Assembly (NCBI GenBank): GCA_031286165.1
Contig: JAITUU010000003.1
Coordinates: 16,253-80,252 of the forward strand
Direction of reading: 5' to 3'
DNA: 64,000 nucleotides
Source: Bacteroidales bacterium
GTDB lineage: Bacteria > Bacteroidota > Bacteroidia > Bacteroidales > UBA1715
How positions within the stretch are numbered: position 1 is the first letter of the stretch; each line of letters starts with the position of its first letter. The notes under the pieces were generated by a model. The model was not told where the DNA came from, searched no databases, and saw only the letters and a list, made by a program, of their open reading frames with translations. A program made the position numbers and the translations under genes. This document shows positions 1 to 10,291 of this stretch, piece by piece.

Positions 1-1490
1 GAAGTTACCGGTGCTCCAACAGTAACAAGGCAGTTTTTTGATATTTCACCTACGGTAGCAGTAATTGTGGTATAACCTACGCTAATACCTTTTATATAAA
101 TATTGCCATTACTGTTTATAGTTATAGTTGCTATATTTGGATTGCTGTTGGTCCATGTTATAGTTTTATCGGTTGTGGTATTGCTCGGTACTACTGTTGC
201 TGTAAGCGAACTTGATGTATTCAAACCAACAGAAACCGCAGGAAGTAAAGTTAATCCGGTAATAGGAACAATTACGGATACGGTACAAGTTGCGGTTTTA
301 TTGCCTGCTTTGGCAGTAATTGTGGCAGTACCGCCTGCTATTGCAGTTACTTCGCCGCTACTACTCACGGTTGCTATTTTCGTATTACTACTGCTCCATG
401 TTACGGTTTTGTTTGTTGCATTATTCGGTAATACTGCTGCGGTAAGAGTTGCTGTTTTACCAACTTCAAGAGAATGCGTTGTGGCAGAAAGCATTACTTC
501 CGACACAGGAATATTTGACACAGTAACCCAACACGTTTTCGATATATTCCCTGCTTTTACGGTAATTGTAGCACCACCTGCGGCTATGGCAGTTACTTTA
601 CCTGTGCTGCTCACTGTTGCCACACCTGTATTGTTGCTACTCCATGTTAGGGCTTTATCGGTAGCGTTACTTGGCACTACCGCTGCGGAAAGAATAGAAG
701 TACTGCCAACTTCGAGGGAGAGCGTTGAAGCAGAAAGTGTAACGTCAGTAACGGGCACAAAAACTACTGTAAGCGAACAATACGCTCTCACATCTCCTAC
801 TATTGCAACAATAGGCACAGAACCGGGACTCATTGCTGTTATAACACCACTACTATTTACCCTTGCATTAAGATAATTTGGACTTGCCCATTGTACGGTT
901 TTATTTGTTGCATTATCGGGTAACACCGTAGCCGTAAGACGGTAGGTTTTTCCTACTTCAAGGGTAAGCGTTGTTGGAGAAATCAGTATTTCCGTTACCG
1001 GAACTCCTACGGTAACAACGCAAGTTTGCGATACACCTCCAACTGTAGCAGTAATGGTAGCATAGCCTACGGAAATACCTGTTATGTTGCCATTATTACT
1101 TACCGTTGCGACATCGGTATTGCTACTACTCCATGTTATGATTTTATTGGAAGCAAATGAAGGGTCTATGGTTGCGATTAATGTTTCACTATCGCCAATT
1201 TCCAAAGAAAGTGCCGGTTTATTGAAAGTTATATTGCTTACAGGAATATCAAACACTACACTATCAACTTCTGCAATCGAAATTTGATATATCATTTCGT
1301 TATTTTTCTGTATGTATAGAGTAGTTTCTTGGATATCAGTATATACTCCATCAATTTCATTAAGGCTATTGGTATATGCCGGCACACCTTGTTTCATAAT
1401 ATATATGTTTTTCTCTTGCGCGTGCAATGTTTGTATTGCACATAAAAAAACTGCAATAGTCAGTAAAATTGATACTAATTTCTTTTTCAT
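1..1490 (-). CDS. BIG2 Ig-like repeat surface protein (3' end outside window)
   Basis: Reading the minus strand from an ATG at 1490 gives an open frame that runs off the left edge, so only the N-terminal part (about 496 residues) is visible. It begins with a signal peptide (MKKKLVSILLTIAVFLCAIQTLHAQ, cleaved after HAQ). After about 60 residues of unique sequence come five bacterial Ig-like group 2 domains of about 80 residues and the start of a sixth. Each has the BIG2 signatures: SLEVG near the start, ATV.P.NATNKT in the middle, then W.SSN...ATVSS.G..TAI..G.ATIT and a closing C.VTV. Such domains are rigid stalks or adhesive modules of exported proteins. The C-terminus, where a T9SS sorting domain would be expected, is outside the window. 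No TAnnTTTG promoter is visible upstream. The family is clear; the ligand is unknown. Confidence 0.85.
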   Translation of the reverse strand, partial: MKKKLVSILLTIAVFLCAIQTLHAQEKNIYIMKQGVPAYTNSLNEIDGVYTDIQETTLYIQKNNEMIYQISIAEVDSVVFDIPVSNITFNKPALSLEIGDSETLIATIDPSFASNKIITWSSSNTDVATVSNNGNITGISVGYATITATVGGVSQTCVVTVGVPVTEILISPTTLTLEVGKTYRLTATVLPDNATNKTVQWASPNYLNARVNSSGVITAMSPGSVPIVAIVGDVRAYCSLTVVFVPVTDVTLSASTLSLEVGSTSILSAAVVPSNATDKALTWSSNNTGVATVSSTGKVTAIAAGGATITVKAGNISKTCWVTVSNIPVSEVMLSATTHSLEVGKTATLTAAVLPNNATNKTVTWSSSNTKIATVSSSGEVTAIAGGTATITAKAGNKTATCTVSVIVPITGLTLLPAVSVGLNTSSSLTATVVPSNTTTDKTITWTNSNPNIATITINSNGNIYIKGISVGYTTITATVGEISKNCLVTVGAPVT

Positions 1491-1612
1491 TATTCTAAAA
1501 TTTTTATCGTTTGTTATTTATCTTGAACCAAGATTTTTACAAGATTTCTTCAATTACCGAGATTGCACTCTTGATAATCTTTTAAATCTTATTACAATTA
1601 TGGTTCTGACAA

Positions 1613-2098
1613 TTATTGTTTGATGATTTTTTTAACTATGTTTCCTATATGTACATAGTATATGCCGTTTGGCAACGAGGACATGTCTATACTGTTAGCA
1701 GCATACGTTCCTACGCAACGCCCCACGTTGTCGTATAATTCCACAGAAGAAACATCTCTCCCTTCCTCTATTGTAATTATTCCGCTTGTTGGGTTTGGAA
1801 AGATTCTAATGGCGGAGTGTTCAACAGCAGAAATCCCTACGCCAATCTCTTCCTTTCGGGCTGCGCCAAAGGTAATTTTACGCACATTGTCCAAAGGAAT
1901 AGATATGAACGATGTACTGCCGGTATTTCGCAATAGTAAATAATTATAATTGAAAGAAGCATATTGCATTTTGGCAAGGTTAATACTTTCGGTGGAGCCG
2001 TCTTTTTTATGCACAATCAGTGCTTTTTGTGCGTGGCTTGCAGCCGCTGCAAGCATCAGCCCTGCGCATAGCAACCCTGTTTTGTAGTTTTTGTTCAT
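1613..2098 (-). CDS. Small secreted protein with T9SS type A sorting domain
   Basis: The protein has 161 residues with a signal peptide (MNKNYKTGLLCAGLMLAAAASHAQ). Residues 25-90 form a short domain I do not recognise (IVHKKDGSTESINLAKM...). Similar short segments often precede the sorting tail in Bacteroidetes cargo proteins. From about residue 97 to the end is a typical type A C-terminal sorting domain: FPNPTSG at its start, VELYDNVGR in the middle, LPNGIYYVHI and a basic KKIIKQ end. T9SS substrates with this tail cross the outer membrane and are either released or attached to A-LPS. The gene lies 11 bp downstream of the nuclease-like gene at 2110 on the same strand, so the two may be co-transcribed. 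Because little else is present, the mature product is small, and its function is unknown. Confidence 0.85.
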   Translation of the reverse strand: MNKNYKTGLLCAGLMLAAAASHAQKALIVHKKDGSTESINLAKMQYASFNYNYLLLRNTGSTSFISIPLDNVRKITFGAARKEEIGVGISAVEHSAIRIFPNPTSGIITIEEGRDVSSVELYDNVGRCVGTYAANSIDMSSLPNGIYYVHIGNIVKKIIKQ

Positions 2099-2109
2099 TT
2101 TGTTTTTTT

Positions 2110-2976
2110 TTATAAAAATCGTTTTACATATTCTTGCTTGTCAATAATGTTCCGAGCACACAAACCATAACCCATTGGATTTGCATACGCAAAGTTGCAA
2201 TTCCCTATATTTCCCAATTCTTGTTGAAGTTTTTTACTTGCTGATTTATAATTTGTTAGTAAAAAAACAAAATCAATGTTGGCTGCAACTTTTGTTATTT
2301 TGTTTTTATTACCATTGATTTTTATCAAATCTAATTCCCTCTTTTGTTCAAAAACATCAATCATATCTTGCTTAAAATGATTCACGTTTTCCGTATTAGC
2401 ACAGAATTTCTTAAAATTGCATAAATGAGATTCCATTCCACTTTTCCCCGAAATTGCCTTACAACCTTGCTTTACTTCAAATATGGTTATTGTTGGTAAA
2501 TAATTATTCTGCAACTTACGAGCAGGAGTTGTAGAGTCCCACTTTAAAGCAACAATATCGGCTCTGCCTGTATCTTGATATTCTATATCAATTATAAAAA
2601 AATCGGTATCTGACGCATTAGGGGAATAGTTATTTTCTTGAACTATTCGTTGTTGTATCTCCTTTTCCCATAAATGATTGCGTTTTACTGATACATAATT
2701 GTCAATTGCGTGTTTCGCTTGTGGAAAATAATTTGTGAAATTCTGTAAAGAAGGCTTTGTTTTTGCCTTTGTTTTTGACAAATATTTTTTATTTAATGAA
2801 ATAAATGCTCCATTGTCTTTTACTTCTAATATATTTCCCCCTCGATAATAGATTGTGATTTTTGAACCTCGTAATTCCAAATCAAGAGTATGGTCATTTT
2901 GAACATATTGTAATAGCGGTTTTAATGCTCCTGTTTTTAATTCATCGAGGAATTTTTGTGATATTTTGCGTGCCAT
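2110..2976 (-). CDS. Hypothetical protein with PD-(D/E)XK nuclease-like motif
   Basis: The protein has 288 residues, no signal peptide and no membrane segment, so it is probably cytoplasmic. The centre carries a pattern like the PD-(D/E)XK nuclease core: TGRADIVALKW (candidate Asp) followed about 15 residues later by TITIFEVKQG, where E.K after a hydrophobic strand is the usual catalytic pair. The N-terminal half (MARKISQKFLDELKTG) and the C-terminal half (DFVFLLTNYKSASKKLQQEL) match no family I know. No methylase, toxin partner or other restriction gene is adjacent. The neighbours are a T9SS cargo gene 11 bp downstream and a structured non-coding region upstream. It could be a solitary defence or repair nuclease, or a catalytically idle member of the fold. 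The family assignment rests on motif reading only. Confidence 0.5.
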   Translation of the reverse strand: MARKISQKFLDELKTGALKPLLQYVQNDHTLDLELRGSKITIYYRGGNILEVKDNGAFISLNKKYLSKTKAKTKPSLQNFTNYFPQAKHAIDNYVSVKRNHLWEKEIQQRIVQENNYSPNASDTDFFIIDIEYQDTGRADIVALKWDSTTPARKLQNNYLPTITIFEVKQGCKAISGKSGMESHLCNFKKFCANTENVNHFKQDMIDVFEQKRELDLIKINGNKNKITKVAANIDFVFLLTNYKSASKKLQQELGNIGNCNFAYANPMGYGLCARNIIDKQEYVKRFL

Positions 2977-3425
2977 ATTATTCTTTTTTATTTTGTGGTT
3001 TTTTCATTTTAACATCCTTGTTGTTGGTAATTTTTCTTTAGCATACCACACAAAAAAAGCGCAGGCTAATTTCTCTTTACTTACACCCAGAAGCCCGACC
3101 AGAGGCTTAAAAAGAAAGTAAAGAGAAACGCCTGCGGCAATCGCAGACGCTCCATCTTCAACTTTCCCCTCTTTTGTTATAATACTGGTCGTATTTTCTG
3201 GGTGAGGGAAATTTTAAAGCGAAACGCTATATTGTATGTATCATAAAGTGCTTGTTGGCACTCAGTATATTTTTTGTAAAATGTATTATATCAATTCAAT
3301 GTGCAAACATACGGATTTTTTTCGTAACGAAATGCATGTTCGCAAAATATGTTTTGCAACACATTTTTATATGACGAAAAACATTGCTAAAAATTGTGTG
3401 GGGGGTAGAAAAAATTTTGTGTCCT
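2977..3425. other. Non-coding stretch with nested inverted repeats
   Basis: About 450 bp without a convincing gene. It holds a long nested hairpin at 3059-3136, a further pair of 9-bp arms (3084-3092 CACCCAGAA and 3197-3205 TTCTGGGTG) and a small hairpin at 3247-3262 (AGTGC-TTGTTG-GCACT). Open frames here lack codon structure or family resemblance. The remainder is AT-rich with no clear promoter of the TAnnTTTG type. Confidence 0.6.
3059..3136. repeat. Nested inverted repeat (REP/MITE-like or terminator)
   Basis: The outer arms are GCAGGC (3061-3066) with GCCTGC (3130-3135). A 12-bp perfect pair follows, TTCTCTTTACTT (3071-3082) with AAGTAAAGAGAA (3116-3127). An inner pair AAGCC (3091-3095) with GGCTT (3104-3108) flanks the loop CGACCAGA. 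The three stems nest in order, so a single folded arm of about 75 nt is possible on either strand. No T-run follows, which argues against a simple terminator. A dispersed palindromic element or a structured RNA is as likely. Confidence 0.55.
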
Positions 3426-5354
3426 CTAAAACTTATACGCCGCAAAAAGCGTGTAATTCTGCGGATTGCTGTGGGGATACAAAGCATACTGCTTGGGCAG
3501 CGTTTCGGGGTGGCGATAGAAAAATTTTGAAATTTTCGCTTCTACATACAAGCGTTTTTTCACATTCCACTCCACCACAGCGGCTACTTGCGAACCTTCG
3601 TAAAAATACGACTGCGAGGAATAGGCGTACTGCACATTTTCTTCCCACGCACTGAGCCGCGCCTCGTAGTCGGCATTGAATTGCGCATAGCGGGCATACA
3701 ATTTCAAATTGCCAAGCGGTTTATACACAAAATCCTGATAGCACACAAAACCACGCACGCGCTCCTGCTTGCGAATAAACGCCTGATGCCACGAAGACGC
3801 TATATATACTTGTTCGCCAAAAGGCAATTTTGCGTAGAGCGTTACATAATTACGCACTTTTTCTATTGTTCCGCGCGTTTGTTCGCCGCTGGTGTAGTCG
3901 GTTTTGCGCTCGTTGCGAAAACTCATATATGCCCGCACTCCGCTCCACGTGCTGTATTGCAGCCGCGCCCACGAATCGCTGCCGCGTGTGGCATTTTTTA
4001 CAAAATACCGCTCCGCCGGCATATAAAACACATCGTGAGCCACCGTAAAAAGCAGTGCGCGAGTGAGTTGCGCATCAAACGATTGATACACACCCGTTTC
4101 ATTTTGCACCGCGCTTTGTTCCGAAAGCGAATGTGTCATAAAACTCTCATATTCACTGCCAAACGACCGCAGCACACAGGAATACACAAAATCCTGATGC
4201 AATTTTGCCTGCAATCCGGCACAGGCGGCGTAGTGCCACTGTTTATCGAAGGCTATTTCGCCAAAGGCTATAATTTTCGGTTTTGCGTAACGCAGCGAAA
4301 CACTACTATTGAGCATAGTGCTCTGCACGCTGCCAAGCGAAAAATGATGCAAAAGCGACATAAGAGCGCAGGAAAACGCACCAACCGCCGAACTTGCATG
4401 AAGTCCGTAACTTTGCAGTGTTATTGCGCCGCGATTTGCAATTTCGGTCGCCGTGCGGTGATAGCCCGTTTCGTACAACTGAAACGAAAACGCCGTATCT
4501 GCCTTCGCTTTTCCATCTATGCTGCGCAGCGACACAAAGGGTGTGATTTCACATTTCGGCAGAGAAAATCGAAGCAACGCACCGCGAAAAAAATCAAATT
4601 CATTTGCGGAACTATGCACTTTTGCCTGCAACAAATTACTCTGCGTGCTGCGGTCTATGGATTTTCCGAAAAAACCACCTTGACTTACCACCAAACCTTG
4701 CCCTGCCTGCACTTCGTAATCGCCCACAAAATATTCCACCCGCTCGGTTTTGTACTGCGCATACGCCGATTTATAATCGAAGAGCGTGCGTTCGCGCGTG
4801 TAAAAACGTTCACCGGCATCGTTTTTGAGCGTTACGCCTGCCGCCAAGCGATTGAAAGAATTAAAACGATAGCGCACAATTTCTCTTGTGGGATTTCCTT
4901 CGTAGTGCCAAAAATCGCGATATTCACTAAAATTCACCTGCGGCAGAAAGTAGGAAAAAGCCAGCGTGTGATGCCCTTTTTGCAGCAATTCATGCAGTTG
5001 CAAAGGCGGTTTATAGGTACTCACATAGCAAAACTGTGCTAACAGTTTTGCTTTTTCTACAGAAAAAGCGAGCGCAAATTGCACTTCGTAAATGGATTGC
5101 AGGGGGCGATTGTGCGCAAGAAAATCCCACAAACTGCGTTGTTCAAATTCATTCAAAAACACAAATTCCGCGCAATCCTCTTCACGTATTTCATTCAAAT
5201 TGAGCGGATTGGCATACAATTCCTGCAAATGCGCAATTTCGTCTTCGGTAAATTCCACACCACTCGTTACCTGCAAATTCAAAAACACATCGGAAAAATT
5301 CTGCGCATGGCAAATATTCCCAAGCACAGCAATAGTAATCACACAAGTGCGCAT
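3426..5354 (-). CDS. Outer-membrane protein with N-terminal helix-hairpin-helix region
   Basis: From the ATG at 5354 the protein has 642 residues with a signal peptide (MRTCVITIAVLGNICHAQ). The frame is open 30 codons further upstream, but that extension would remove the signal peptide and cross the promoter region, so it is not used. Residues of about 20-110 resemble the helix-hairpin-helix segments of Bacteroidetes secreted proteins (EDEIAHLQELYANPLNLNEI, then LHELLQKGHH). The rest is long, rich in aromatic residues and made of short alternating strands (YEVQFALAF, YFVGDYEVQAGQGLVVS, RYAQFNADYEARL) ending in LFAAYKF, as in outer-membrane beta barrels. The function is unknown; DNA binding or uptake is sometimes suggested from the HhH part but is not shown here. 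It is divergent from ligA, with facing promoters between them. Confidence 0.75.
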   Translation of the reverse strand: MRTCVITIAVLGNICHAQNFSDVFLNLQVTSGVEFTEDEIAHLQELYANPLNLNEIREEDCAEFVFLNEFEQRSLWDFLAHNRPLQSIYEVQFALAFSVEKAKLLAQFCYVSTYKPPLQLHELLQKGHHTLAFSYFLPQVNFSEYRDFWHYEGNPTREIVRYRFNSFNRLAAGVTLKNDAGERFYTRERTLFDYKSAYAQYKTERVEYFVGDYEVQAGQGLVVSQGGFFGKSIDRSTQSNLLQAKVHSSANEFDFFRGALLRFSLPKCEITPFVSLRSIDGKAKADTAFSFQLYETGYHRTATEIANRGAITLQSYGLHASSAVGAFSCALMSLLHHFSLGSVQSTMLNSSVSLRYAKPKIIAFGEIAFDKQWHYAACAGLQAKLHQDFVYSCVLRSFGSEYESFMTHSLSEQSAVQNETGVYQSFDAQLTRALLFTVAHDVFYMPAERYFVKNATRGSDSWARLQYSTWSGVRAYMSFRNERKTDYTSGEQTRGTIEKVRNYVTLYAKLPFGEQVYIASSWHQAFIRKQERVRGFVCYQDFVYKPLGNLKLYARYAQFNADYEARLSAWEENVQYAYSSQSYFYEGSQVAAVVEWNVKKRLYVEAKISKFFYRHPETLPKQYALYPHSNPQNYTLFAAYKF

Positions 5355-5388
5355 AGTATTTTTCACGATAGTGGTAATTTGTGGGTAG

Positions 5389-7461
<2,073 letters not shown>

Positions 7462-7473
7462 AAATGACACCTG

Positions 7474-8196
7474 TCAATTCTTCACTCTCAACTGTTTCAA
7501 AACCTCCCCCGCAATGTACAGCCCGAATATGGCGGTAATGTGCATAAGCGAACCGTTTACTCGTTTTTGTGCATTATCTACGATTTGAAGTTCGTGGGCT
7601 TCATCGTTTTGTTCCATGCTGTAAACGCACAAAAAATCGCGCTGCGGCACGCCGGTTTTGCGCATCAGTTTTCGCAAACGGCGGGCAAATAAACAGTTTT
7701 TCACCTTCCAAAATGGCGCAACAGCCACCATGCTCGCTTCCATTTTTCGCGCAGCACCCATACTCGACATAAAAAACGCATCGGTTTTGCAGGCTTCGCG
7801 AATCAAGTGAATTTTATTGTGCACACTGTCTATGGCATCTATTATCACATCATAGGTATTCAATTCAAAACTATCGGAATTTTCGGGAGTAAAGGTTTCG
7901 CAGCGTTCCATAATTTCCGCATCGGGGTTAATATCGCGCAGGCGAGCGGCGAGAGCAGTAGTTTTTTTCATTCCCAGCGTGCTGTGCAATGCCGGTGCTT
8001 GGCGGTTAATATTGCTGGCGCACACCTCATCGTAGTCCACCAGCGTGAGATTATAAAATCCGCTGCGCACCAAACTTTCGGCACACCAACTTCCTACGCC
8101 GCCTATACCGAATATAATCACGCGCATAGTTCTCATGCGTTCCATAGCGGCACTGCCAAGCACCATTTCGCTCCGTTGAAATTGTTCGGCTATCAT
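7474..8196 (-). CDS. tcdA: tRNA threonylcarbamoyladenosine dehydratase (TcdA/CsdL, ThiF family)
   Basis: From the ATG at 8196 the protein has 240 residues, the normal TcdA length. The enzyme uses ATP to cyclise t6A37 of tRNAs to ct6A. The N-terminus RSEMVLG and the adenylate-binding glycine loop (VIIFGIGGVGSWCAESLVRSG) are typical of the E1-like ThiF/MoeB fold. So are the SNINRQ segment, the DAIDSVHNK core and the C-terminal FGLYIAGEVLKQL. The open frame extends upstream to 8307, but those residues match nothing and cross the promoter. The CxxC zinc knuckle of MoeB is absent, which favours TcdA over MoeB or ThiF. No cysteine desulfurase partner is nearby. Confidence 0.85.
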   Translation of the reverse strand: MIAEQFQRSEMVLGSAAMERMRTMRVIIFGIGGVGSWCAESLVRSGFYNLTLVDYDEVCASNINRQAPALHSTLGMKKTTALAARLRDINPDAEIMERCETFTPENSDSFELNTYDVIIDAIDSVHNKIHLIREACKTDAFFMSSMGAARKMEASMVAVAPFWKVKNCLFARRLRKLMRKTGVPQRDFLCVYSMEQNDEAHELQIVDNAQKRVNGSLMHITAIFGLYIAGEVLKQLRVKN

Positions 8197-8211
8197 CGTA
8201 TTTGTTTTTCG

Positions 8212-8219
8212 CAAAAATA
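8212..8219 (-). promoter_or_regulatory. -7 element for tcdA
   Basis: On the minus strand the sequence is TATTTTTG (TAnnTTTG), 15 bp before the ATG at 8196, giving a very short or absent leader. Confidence 0.55.
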
Positions 8220-8460
8220 CAGTTTTTATACAAAAAAATACCGAACAAACATTGTTTCCACTGCGAAGAACGCAAAATTGCGAAGAATTATATTGCGAAG
8301 AGCGCATTTTGTGCGAATATCATCACTACGAATACCAAGCGCAGATATTTTTCACACTTTTTCTTCGCTCACACGCCACAGGGCTTACAGGGATTTTTAC
8401 AAACACGAAAAATTCACACTACCATTCGCAATCGTCAAAACTTATTAACAAAAACGAAAA

Positions 8461-8490
8461 AAGTGGTAAAAAGTGGAATAAAGTGGAAAT
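8461..8490 (+). promoter_or_regulatory. MraZ operator: three GTGG direct repeats at 10-bp period
   Basis: Three decamers follow one another exactly: AAGTGGTAAA, AAGTGGAATA, AAGTGGAAAT. The GTGG cores are at 8463, 8473 and 8483. MraZ is known to bind several short G-rich repeats spaced one helical turn apart just upstream of its own operon and to repress it. The position, 9 bp upstream of the -7 element and therefore over the -33 region, fits autorepression. Confidence 0.8.
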
Positions 8491-8498
8491 TTATGTTG

Positions 8499-8506
8499 TA
8501 TGTTTG
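8499..8506 (+). promoter_or_regulatory. -7 element for mraZ and the dcw operon
   Basis: TATGTTTG matches TAnnTTTG exactly. It lies 22 bp before the mraZ ATG and just downstream of the GTGG boxes. Confidence 0.7.
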
Positions 8507-8528
8507 TGAAAATTTTAGAAAAATTGCA

Positions 8529-9005
8529 ATGCTTACATTTATAGGCGAACATAGTAGTAAAATTGATGCGAAAGGCAGGGTTTCGTTGCCGGTGCAACTC
8601 AAACGACAGTTTGGGAAGCCCGAAGAGGAACTGCGTTTTGTGTTGAAAAAAAGCACTTTTAAACAGTGCTTGGAACTACACCCTATGGATTCGTGGCAAA
8701 TTATGATGGAGCGATTGACAAAAAAATTGAATCCCATTTTCAACAAACAGCACAATGCTTTTCTTACGCAATTCAGCAAAGGAACTTCGGAAGTTTCGCT
8801 TGACGGACTAAGTAGAATATTGATAAACAAGAACTTATGCGACTTAGCAGGATTTGACAAAGAAATAGTGTTTTTGGGCGTGGGCACAATTATAGAACTA
8901 TGGGACAAAGAAAAATATTCATCGCCGGAGTGCGAAATGCCGCAAGAAGCATTTGAAACACTTACCAACGAAATTTTCGATGCCGATTTTAACTTATATG
9001 AATAG
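8529..9005 (+). CDS. mraZ: Transcriptional regulator MraZ
   Basis: The protein has 158 residues with two tandem AbrB-like SpoVT/MraZ domains. The first is FIGEHSSKIDAKGRVSLPVQLK, the second TSEVSLDGLSRILINKNLCDLAG with FLGVGTIIELWDKEKY. MraZ forms a ring-shaped oligomer, binds GTGG-type repeats upstream of itself and represses the dcw operon. Three such boxes lie at 8461-8490. The frame is open upstream to 8202, but the ATG at 8529 starts the canonical MraZ N-terminus (MLTFIGEH). The stop codon overlaps the ribosome-binding site of rsmH. Confidence 0.95.
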   Translation: MLTFIGEHSSKIDAKGRVSLPVQLKRQFGKPEEELRFVLKKSTFKQCLELHPMDSWQIMMERLTKKLNPIFNKQHNAFLTQFSKGTSEVSLDGLSRILINKNLCDLAGFDKEIVFLGVGTIIELWDKEKYSSPECEMPQEAFETLTNEIFDADFNLYE

Positions 9006-9009
9006 GAGG
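9004..9009 (+). promoter_or_regulatory. Strong Shine-Dalgarno site for rsmH
   Basis: AGGAGG lies 8 nt before the rsmH ATG and overlaps the mraZ stop codon (TAG at 9003-9005). Most other starts in this window have no recognisable Shine-Dalgarno sequence, as is usual in Bacteroidetes, so this one stands out and suggests translational coupling of rsmH to mraZ. Confidence 0.7.
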
Positions 9010-9017
9010 AATGGAAT

Positions 9018-9914
9018 ATGAACTATCACAATCCGGTACTTCTTTCCGAAAGCATCGCACAGTTAGGAATCAATCCAAGCGGTGTATATATTGACGCTAC
9101 GTTTGGCGGCGGCGGTCATTCGCGCGAAATTTTGAAACACTTACAGAACGGACATCTCTACGGGTTCGACCAAGACGATGATGCACGGCAAAATATTCCC
9201 GAAAGTGCAAATTTCACTTTCGTTCATCACAATTTCCGCTACATTCGCCACTTTATGCGCTACTACGGCGTGGAGCAGGTCGATGGCATTTTGGCAGATT
9301 TGGGCGTTTCTTCTCACCATTTCGACACTCCCGAACGCGGATTTTCGTTTCGATTCAATGCACCGCTCGATATGCGCATGGACGCGGAAACAAAACTCAC
9401 CGCTGCCGAAATTTTGAATAGCTACGAAGAAAGTGATTTGCGCAGAATTTTCAAAGAATACGGCGAAATAGACAATGCCTACAAACTTGCGCAAACAATA
9501 GTACGCGAGCGCGGAATTGCTGCAATAGAAACTACCGAAGAACTCAAAAAAATAGGACAACGCTTATGCAACCCCAAAATTGAAACAAAATATGTATCGC
9601 AAATTTTTCAAGCACTGCGCATAGAAGTGAACAACGAAATGGGTGTGTTGCGTGATTTTTTGCAAGCCGGACTTGAGACTCTGAAACCGGGCGGACGATT
9701 TGTAATCATAACCTATCACTCGCTTGAAGACCGCATGGTGAAAAATTTTTTCAAAACAGGGAACTTGGAAGGTTCGGTAAAAAAAGATTTTTACGGAAAC
9801 GTGAGCACCCCCTTTGAACTTGTAAGCCGCAAAGCAATAGTGCCCACCGACGAAGAAATAGAAGAAAATAACCGCGCACGAAGCGCAAAACTGCGAGTAG
9901 CGGAGAAAAAATGA
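9018..9914 (+). CDS. rsmH: 16S rRNA (cytosine1402-N4)-methyltransferase RsmH
   Basis: The protein has 298 residues. RsmH (MraW) methylates N4 of C1402 in the decoding centre of 16S rRNA using S-adenosylmethionine. The N-terminus NYHNPVLLSESI, the SAM-binding motif IDATFGGGGHSREIL, DGILADLGVSSHHFD and RGFSFRFNAPLDMRMD are diagnostic. The C-terminal region has TYHSLEDRMVKNFF and ARSAKLRVAEK. It follows mraZ after 12 bp and overlaps ftsL by 4 bp (ATGA), so it is part of the dcw operon. Confidence 0.97.
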   Translation: MNYHNPVLLSESIAQLGINPSGVYIDATFGGGGHSREILKHLQNGHLYGFDQDDDARQNIPESANFTFVHHNFRYIRHFMRYYGVEQVDGILADLGVSSHHFDTPERGFSFRFNAPLDMRMDAETKLTAAEILNSYEESDLRRIFKEYGEIDNAYKLAQTIVRERGIAAIETTEELKKIGQRLCNPKIETKYVSQIFQALRIEVNNEMGVLRDFLQAGLETLKPGGRFVIITYHSLEDRMVKNFFKTGNLEGSVKKDFYGNVSTPFELVSRKAIVPTDEEIEENNRARSAKLRVAEKK

Positions 9915-10291
9915 AAGAAGGAATAGACGATAGAAAAAAAACACCGAAGGAAAAGAAAAAATCGGGTGCGGCAATAGGTGCAAAAGGCATCATTGCGGGG
10001 GATTTTCTCACCAGCGAAAAAATCGACAAGCACATTGGTTTTTTGCTCTACATAGTGCTTTTGGCGTTTATATACATCAGCATGGGCAATCAGGTAGATG
10101 CTGCCGCGAAAAGTGCCCGAAAGTGGGAAGAACAAATAAAAGAAATTAAATCGCAGTACATAACCGAATACCGCAACCTGAACCGCAAACGTACTGCCAT
10201 GCACATAAAAGAATTGATAGAAACACACAATATTGACCTCAAAGAATTGAACACACCTCCTTATATAATTTCCGCAGATGGACATAAGTAA
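9911..10291 (+). CDS. ftsL: FtsL-like divisome protein
   Basis: The protein has 126 residues: a basic cytoplasmic tail (DRKKTPKEKKKSG), one membrane segment at about residues 42-60 (IGFLLYIVLLAFIYISMG), then a periplasmic coiled-coil-like part (ARKWEEQIKEIKSQY...). This is the layout of the FtsL-like proteins found between rsmH and ftsI in Bacteroidetes dcw clusters. In the family, FtsL pairs with the FtsB/DivIC coiled coil and FtsQ to activate FtsWI. A DivIC/FtsB homologue is at 42751-43053. The gene overlaps rsmH by 4 bp and ftsI by 14 bp. Sequence conservation in FtsL is low, so the call rests on topology and position. Confidence 0.85.
   Translation: MKEGIDDRKKTPKEKKKSGAAIGAKGIIAGDFLTSEKIDKHIGFLLYIVLLAFIYISMGNQVDAAAKSARKWEEQIKEIKSQYITEYRNLNRKRTAMHIKELIETHNIDLKELNTPPYIISADGHK

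Larger units (their letters stand above)
8197..8528. other. Intergenic control region between tcdA and mraZ
   Basis: About 330 bp without a convincing gene. The left end carries the tcdA promoter and the right end (8461-8506) carries the mraZ control region. The middle (8230-8450) shows no family-like open frame or strong hairpin. Confidence 0.6.

Noticed and set aside
103..876. Plus-strand open frame rich in hydrophobic residues
   Set aside because: It is the complement of the BIG2 repeats on the minus strand; its repetitive hydrophobic sequence mirrors the Ig-like domains.
3588..5042. A 484-codon open frame on the plus strand
   Set aside because: It is antisense to the outer-membrane gene, begins inside it and its product has no family resemblance or signal; it follows from the codon bias of the real gene.
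8202..8528. N-terminal extension of MraZ
   Set aside because: It would contain the GTGG boxes and the -7 element, and its residues do not resemble MraZ.
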